From assembly GCA_948567375.1 (NCBI GenBank), contig OX419762.1, forward strand, positions 33,620,608-33,684,607: a stretch of 64,000 nucleotides of DNA, in the 5' to 3' direction. The position numbers and the translations under genes are program-made. How positions within the stretch are numbered: position 1 is the stretch's first letter; each line of letters begins with the position of its first letter. The DNA comes from Lunularia cruciata. Taxonomy: Eukaryota > Streptophyta > Marchantiopsida > Lunulariales > Lunulariaceae. Shown in pieces: positions 58,524 to 64,000 of this stretch. Below the pieces are notes generated by a model that was given only the letters and a program-made list of their open reading frames with translations, made no database searches and was not told the origin of the DNA.

Positions 58524-59204
58524 AGTGGTATTCGCAGTATCATGTTGTTCAATGCTCATTTTTTCTGAGAATAGATAAAGCAAAGTGCTATGAAGCAGTG
58601 CTCGTTGCTTAAGCTTGATTCCAAGTATCAACTTTGCAATTGTGTTTATGAGTGTGTGAAGAATTTCAAAGTGCAAGTCAGTGTGTTTGTTTGATGTTGG
58701 ATTCCACAGCCTTGATCTTCATTTTGTGTGTTTGATCCTGAGTGAAGTGCAATCAAAGCAATGCCTTGATAGATCTGAGAAAAATTGTAGTGTTGGTAAT
58801 ATTCTGTATTTGTGAGTGCAGTGTGAGGTTGATGTGAAGCAATTTTGATCGAGGAAGTTGTGCCTTCAGTGGAGGGGTGGAACACAATTCTGAGTCGAAG
58901 TCATTTTGCAATGAAGTGCCACTTTTGAGAGAGTTTGAATCATCACAATCAAGATTGTTTGGAAAGAATTGATGGAGTTGTGATTAAGAAGTGTGAATTC
59001 ATGACGAGACTGTGAATCAGTGCTTGTTACTCTCTTTTAGGTGTGGTTTCTACCTGAGAGATTAAAGATGCAACCAAGAAGAACTACATTGTTACTGTTT
59101 GACTTTGTATTTGACCAATTCTGACTCGTATCTTTGCGTGAATGAACTTTACTTACCTGATTACTGCAAAAGTGATATTTGGCGGGTTGTCACAAGTATC
59201 TTTT

Positions 59205-61117
59205 TGTGGTACCCACATTTTTCATTTTGGACAAGTTTTGAAGAAAAAATGGCTTGCTGAAACCAAATTGAAACCAAATGGAGAAGAAATGAGTGCAAAC
59301 TTGTGTTTTGATCAGACCCGAGAGAGTCTACATTGTGTGAGAGGAAGAAGGTCTTGGACTGGATCAAACCCGAAGAAGTTTACTTTGTGTCAAAGGAGGG
59401 AAAAACTCGGATCATACGTTGAAGGAGTGCAAACTGGAAGGAGAAATAGAAGTTGCAGGTCAGGATTCTTGCGGGGGCCATATCTCAATGCACACAAGTC
59501 CAAATCAAGCATGCTATATCTCGTTGGAAGCGTCTCGTTCAGGGCTTTTTGTTACAACCAAAATCGCAAAGTTTGAAGGTCTATAGAAGAAGTTACAAGC
59601 ATTTGAAGTTTCGGGAGTAGATGTGAAGAGTAGTTTGGTGTCTTTAGGTCAATGTGACTTCGGACTGCGTACTTCGGACTTTGGGTTTACATGACTTCGG
59701 GTCTAAGGACTTTGCCTCAAGACTAAGATGACCGACTAAATCCAAGGAAGTCGGACTTTGGAGTGCAGTGAAGGTGACTTCGGGAATCTTGCGGGAAGCA
59801 TGAGAGGAAATTAGAGTAGGGAAAAAAGATAGTTATGATACCCATGATTTCAATTTCAGTTCTAATTGAAGATGGAACATGAATTGAAGGAGAAGTAGCA
59901 ATAGTGAATAAACCCAAAGTGCAAGATCAGACTATAAGTGTCTTTGGGTCAGTTACATGAGTGATTAAGGGAAAATAGGTTACAAATTGAAGGTGTAGAT
60001 AGTGTATTCATGCTTTCAATTACAATTCTTGACGATGACACAGTAGAATTAGTAAAGGAATTGATAGTAGTTAGACCTAAAGTAAGAGAGATAAGAGTGA
60101 AGGTGTCTTCGGATTTGACATTTGACACCTTAAAGAAGAGTGGGTCGGGAGATAGAGATTTAGAAGGCTTAATTATGATAGGAATTGTAGATCAAGAAGG
60201 AGAAGTGTTAGAATTAGTAGAGGAATTGAGAGTTGTGAAACCCGAGGACAAAATATTAGGAAGAAAAGTTACTTTGGGTTCGGGTTTGAATAAAGAAAAA
60301 GAAGGAGACATCGGATCGGAGTAGAAACCGATTTGAGATTTGAATAGATAAATATGAAGAGTTGCATTGTCATTTCGGATCTGTAGGTTAGAAGAGTTGT
60401 TGTAGAACAGTATAGTTGTTAGAACTATCAATTTGTTCACTATTTAAGAGTGGCATTTGCAGTCAGATGTTGTTTAGTGTTCATAATTTCTGAGAATAGA
60501 TAAAGCAAAGTGCTGTGAAGCAATGCTTGTCGCTTGAGCTTGATTCCAAGTATCAACGTTGTACTTGTGTTTGTGAGTGTATGAAGAAATTTGAAGTGCA
60601 AGTCAATGTGCTTGTTGGATGTTGGATTCTGTAGCCTTGATCTTCATTCTGTGTGTTTGATCTTGAGTGAAGTGCAATCGGAGCAATGCCTTGACAGATC
60701 TGAGAGGAATTGTAGTGTTGGTAGTATTCTACATTTGTGAGTGCAGTGCAAAGTTGATGTGAAGCAATTTCAATCAAGGAATTTGTGCCTTTAGTGGAGG
60801 GGTGGAACACAATTCTGAGGCAAAGTTGTTTTGCAGTGAAGTGCCATTTTTGGGAGAGCCTGAATCATCACAATCAAGATTGTTTGGAAAGATTTGATGG
60901 AGTTGTGATTAAGGAGTGTGAAATTCATGACAAGACTACGAGTCAGTGCTTGTTACTCTCTTTTGGGTGTGGTTTCTACTTGAGAGATTAAAGACGCAAC
61001 CAAGAAGAACTAAATTGTTACTTTGCTTTGTATTTGGAAGTTTCTGACTTGTATCTCTACGGGAACGAACTTTACTTACCCGATTACCGCAAAAGTGATA
61101 TTTGCCGGGTTGTCACA
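59205..61117 (+). mobile_element. gLTR-8: internally deleted giant solo LTR
   Basis: Starts TGTGGTACCC at 59205, 10 bp after the end of gLTR-7, and ends GTTGTCACA at 61117. Length 1913 bp; most of the gene is missing. Flanks CTTTT (59200-59204) and CCTTT (61118-61122) agree at four of five positions. Its first 800 bp differ from gLTR-5 and gLTR-7, so it is a separate subfamily. Repeated 'ACTTCGGACT'-like words lie at 59,650-59,790. Confidence 0.8.
60010..60324 (+). pseudogene. gLTR gene C-terminal tail in gLTR-8
   Basis: 104 open codons: 'TFDTLKKSGSGDRDLEGL', 'EVLELVEELRVVKPEDKILG', 'GSGLNKEKEGDIGSE'. The tail of the LTR protein survives without the N-terminal domain and coiled coil. An upstream 30-codon segment appears to be a duplicated version of the same tail ('VKELIVVRPKVREIRVKV'). 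Confidence 0.65.
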
Positions 61118-62045
61118 CCTTTGCATGGGTGTTCCCCTCCAACAAGTCACCAAGCCAAGTAGCTGCACCATTGAAAGCTAAAATTGATGCTGCCATGGTC
61201 CCAGACTATAGTGAGCCAAGACTGCCACTACTGAAGCGTACTGGTAGGCGATATACCCATCTCTTGCCAGATTGCCAACCTAGTCTATAGGAGGTTGTCT
61301 CCCCCCAATAGTCAATATTGAAACCCATGGGGTATAACACTGCTCCTCCAACTAGCACATCATATGACTCAGCTATTGTCGTAACAGCCTAAGCTCTCAC
61401 CACCAAGCTATCAATTGGATGACCAAGCTGAACCTAACCAACAAGCTCCCCACATGTGATATACTGTGTCAAACCACCACCTAGAGATGTCTAGATCTAA
61501 AATGGACACCTCTCCACATTGGTCTCCCGTAACTGCAGACTGACTACTACAACCTTCTCCAACATAAGGGACTGCGTACCACAGTCTAACAAGACTCTCT
61601 ATGGTGTATAGACCTTCCTGAAGGTCCCACCAAACGGAAAATCCTCCTCTGGTTATCCAACATGACAACATCAGGTGTGAACCGCACTCTCTCAAAGGCT
61701 GGTCTAGTTGGCAACTCCTCCAATCTAGCCATTATTGCTTGCCATAAACCACTGGTTGCTAAACAGATTCCATGCTCCTCAACCAAGTCAGCTCCACTTC
61801 TAACCACCTTTGCTCTAGTAGTAGGAACCGCATCATCCCTACTCTCATAAAGCATGGCAGCCAACCAAAACATTGGGGCTAAGTCAACTCCTAATATAAA
61901 CATATCACTGGCTGAAAACAAAGGGCACCGCATAATTGGCTGAGCCGCCTCCAACATTGTGCTAGACTCAATCTATATAGTAGCAAGTAGCTGACTAGCA
62001 AGTAGTTGATCATGCACTCCATCACCACCTACCACACTTGCACTA
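61118..62045 (-). pseudogene. Ret-A copy 3 protease and flanking spacers
   Basis: The sequence resumes Ret-A after gLTR-8. Protease site 'RVLLDCGTQSLML' at about 61,565-61,605 has Cys in place of the active-site Ser (D-S-G to D-C-G). 61586-61957 is the Gag-protease spacer ('PLFSASDMFILGVDLAPMFW', 'VRFTPDVVMLDNQ'). 61118-61330 corresponds to the spacer before the methyltransferase. Confidence 0.62.
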
Positions 62046-63783
62046 GGATGTCTAGGAGCCATGGATGTTGTCTGCAATGCCTCAAATAGCATGAAAGATT
62101 AGGGAAGTCTAACCTGTCTCCCAACCTCTCCTCTTTGTGGGTCCAACTTCACTGATGCTCCTCTAGGCTCTAGAGCACGTACTACACTCCTAGTCACTGT
62201 TGTAGATGCATCCACCTGTGTTGCTCCGCACATGAAGTCCAAAGCATCTCTATCACCAACATATGAAGTGGAAGCCTCAGCACTTGAATCTGATCTCCTC
62301 TAAGCAATGGCCATACTAGCCAATCTCTGCTCCAACGACACAATCCGAGTAGCCATAGCTTTATCAAAAGTAAGGGCAAGTACTACACCCCTATTAGGTG
62401 TAGATCCTCTACCACCTTGTTCTCCATGAACTAGAGCTCCTCTACTGCTTGCCATAGTAGCCCTACCACTCCGTAACTCCAGGTGTAGGTCAAAGCATCG
62501 GTCACTAGTGTGACCAAATTTGTGGCAATGCTCACATTGCCTCTATGCTGGCTATGATGCACCCAAGGTATCAGGTCCACTACCCTGAGTACACTCTCTC
62601 CGATGGTGAGGTCCACCACAAGTCCAACAAGCAACACTACTACTCATTGGCTCCTGTTGACCCAAAAATGAAGGTAAGGGTCTCTAGCTCCACTAGGTCC
62701 TCCACTCGCTCCACTAGGTCCTCTACTCACTCCATAGGATTTGGGCTATCCACCTTGTCCTCAAAAACCAACTAGGCATGGTGCATTTTGTTGCACTCTA
62801 GAAGAAGTAACAATTGTGCATGAGGTCTCCCTACCAAATCCAGATGTCACCACCCTCTCCTCCACCATGTTTAGCTCAATATGCTCAACCAAACCAAAGA
62901 CTAGTACCAAAGTAGGCAAAGTAGCCTATAATAATGTAGCATCACAAACTCTATGTCGCAACTCCCTGTCAAGTATCCCATACCAAAACTGGACTGCTTG
63001 GGCCTCAATAACTCCTTGAGTGAAACTGATCAGCCGCCCCATGCGAGTGTATGCTTCACGTATGCTCTTTCCAACCTTCTATTTGAACTCTTGCAAGCTC
63101 CTCAACTTGTCAGTCCGCACTCCCTGGTAGTTCTACCTCAAACACTAGAAGAACTCCACCATGAGGTTAAACCCCAATACCACACCACCTCTTGTAGTGG
63201 TACCTCCACTCATTGTAGCACTATTTCTAGCTAGTGTACCTCCACTAGCTCCACCAACACTACTTGAGCTAGAACTCATAGGTACAACCAATCTACTCTT
63301 GGCCACCAAGCTTGAAGTGATAGAGACATAGTTTAGAGACCAATACTGTCTCCATAACTCAATCTCTTCCAAATGAGCTCTCTTGAACTCATGGTAGTCA
63401 TCCATTGGTGGGCCCTCCAAATGCTGAAACAACCCTTTCCATGCTATGAAGAGCGTAAACAAAGCCGGGTTCCGCATCTATTGCAAATCACACCAACTAT
63501 CAAACTCTTGGATGAAGTCATCCAACTCAATGGTACCCATTGTACCAGAGTAACGCCTAGGGCCTTTGGAGGCCCCATAAATCTTGTCCATGTCTCACAA
63601 CAATAGTGTGGACACACCAAGTGCACTCTTAACTAAATCAGCTCCTATGTCAAACTCCAACTCAGAGTCAATCTCCTCCCTCACTGGGACTTGAGATATA
63701 GACTGATACGGAGCACCACTCCGAGTAAATCCATTGCATACTATAGGGCTAACTCCTCTAGAATCCCCAATGAACTCCGTCAT
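62046..63783 (-). pseudogene. Ret-A copy 3 Gag with two zinc knuckles
   Basis: Start at 63783 ('MTEFIGDSRGVSPIV'). One frame runs nearly through with a few stops: 'IELDDFIQEFDSWCDLQ', 'MRNPALFTLFIAWKGLFQHL', 'YHEFKRAHLEEIELWRQYWS', a Ser/Gly-rich linker, 'YTRMGRLISFTQGVIEAQAV' and 'FWYGILDRELRHRVCDA'. Two zinc knuckles lie at about 62,640-62,470: 'CWTCGGPHHRREC' and 'CEHCHKFGHTSDRC' (CX2CX4HX4C). Gag packages the RNA; knuckles bind it. Downstream is a short coiled coil ('RIVSLEQRLASMAIA'). Confidence 0.78.
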
Positions 63784-64000
63784 GACAAAGTAACCGCAAC
63801 TGCAACTGCAAACCAGAACCACAAATTGCAACCGCAAGTCGCAACCACAAGTACCCCACCAAGTGCAAACACCACCAAGTGCCAATACCAACTAAGCACT
63901 ACCCACTAATGTAACTCTAACCAAGATAACTACACTAGGAGAAAGTGCAACTTGTAACCTACCATCACAACACGCACTCTCACGGTCTGCAAGTCATCAC
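63784..64000 (-). other. Ret-A copy 3 leader
   Basis: CAACCGCAA-like repeats (63,800-63,860) and no coding frame beyond a short upstream extension. Parallel to 26,065-26,280 of copy 1. The 5' LTR lies outside the window. Confidence 0.5.

Larger units (their letters stand above)
55419..59194 (+). mobile_element. gLTR-7: giant solo LTR, full length
   Basis: 3776 bp, TGTGGTACCCACATTTTTTG to GGGTTGTCACA, with a perfect AGTAT duplication (55414-55418 and 59195-59199). It is the reference copy for the family: 5' non-coding 55419-55830, gene 55831-58397, 3' non-coding 58398-59194. TATA boxes at 55804 and (TATTTAAT) 58516-58523. Confidence 0.92.
42512..64000 (-). mobile_element. Ret-A copy 3, running off the right edge
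   Basis: The best of the three copies. Minus-strand order: gag (63783 down to about 62,000), protease (about 61,590), [gLTR-8 and gLTR-7 inserted], methyltransferase (55,418-54,211), [gLTR-5 with gLTR-6 inserted], linker, RT (46,190-45,230), RNase H, integrase, PHD finger (43,344) and 3' LTR (42512-43174). The 5' LTR is beyond 64000. The insertions account for about 13.2 kb of the 21.5 kb seen. Confidence 0.85.

Noticed and set aside
55419-59194. Giant repeat read as a DNA transposon because of inverted TGTG-type ends
   Set aside because: The ends match only over about 10 bp, the target duplication is 5 bp, no transposase motif is seen, and one copy has a primer-binding site after it.

Overview
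The window reads as nuclear DNA of a plant with a large, repeat-packed genome. I found no intact host gene, no tRNA or rRNA gene and no CRISPR array. From about 8.5 kb to the end almost everything is a nest of decayed LTR retrotransposons. Stop codons, frameshifts and changes that look like C-to-T at CpG sites run through all of them, which fits an old, heavily methylated repeat landscape. The Ty3/gypsy lineages suggest a streptophyte, perhaps a non-flowering plant, but the species cannot be read from the sequence.

Layout. 1-3.6 kb: no recognised feature. 4.5-5.6 kb: a dead PIF/Harbinger-type transposase, followed by a 93-bp tandem repeat and an (AG)33 microsatellite. 6.7-8.55 kb: unrecognised, decayed coding-like DNA. 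8.55-27.76 kb (minus strand): copy 1 of a Ty3/gypsy element called Ret-A here. Its order is gag (zinc knuckles), protease, a C5 cytosine DNA methyltransferase domain, reverse transcriptase, RNase H, integrase, and a PHD finger at the C-terminus. Copy 1 is split by a Tat/Athila-like element (10.83-19.68 kb), which itself holds a second, truncated Ret-A (13.48-16.7 kb). 27.95-32.29 kb: a giant solo LTR. 34.04-42.51 kb (minus): a chromodomain Ty3 element (chromovirus) whose LTR carries an array of perfect heat-shock elements; it is split by another giant LTR. 42.51-64 kb (minus): Ret-A copy 3, split by four giant LTRs and running off the right edge.

The 'giant LTR' (gLTR) family is about 3.75 kb per full copy. 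It starts TGTGGTACCC, ends GTTGTCACA and makes 5-bp target duplications. It is an LTR rather than a DNA transposon because in one copy its 3' end is followed by a tRNA-Asp-type primer-binding site and gag. Each full-length LTR carries inside it a gene-like reading frame of about 850 codons: a conserved N-terminal domain, a charged middle and a long C-terminal coiled coil. I do not recognise this protein.

Two systems stand out. One is a retrotransposon that carries both a DNA methylation writer domain and a chromatin reader domain. The other is an LTR that carries its own large protein gene. The heat-shock-element array in the chromovirus LTR is a third, separate lead. A third LTR family (C, 570-720 bp) is present as three solo LTRs.
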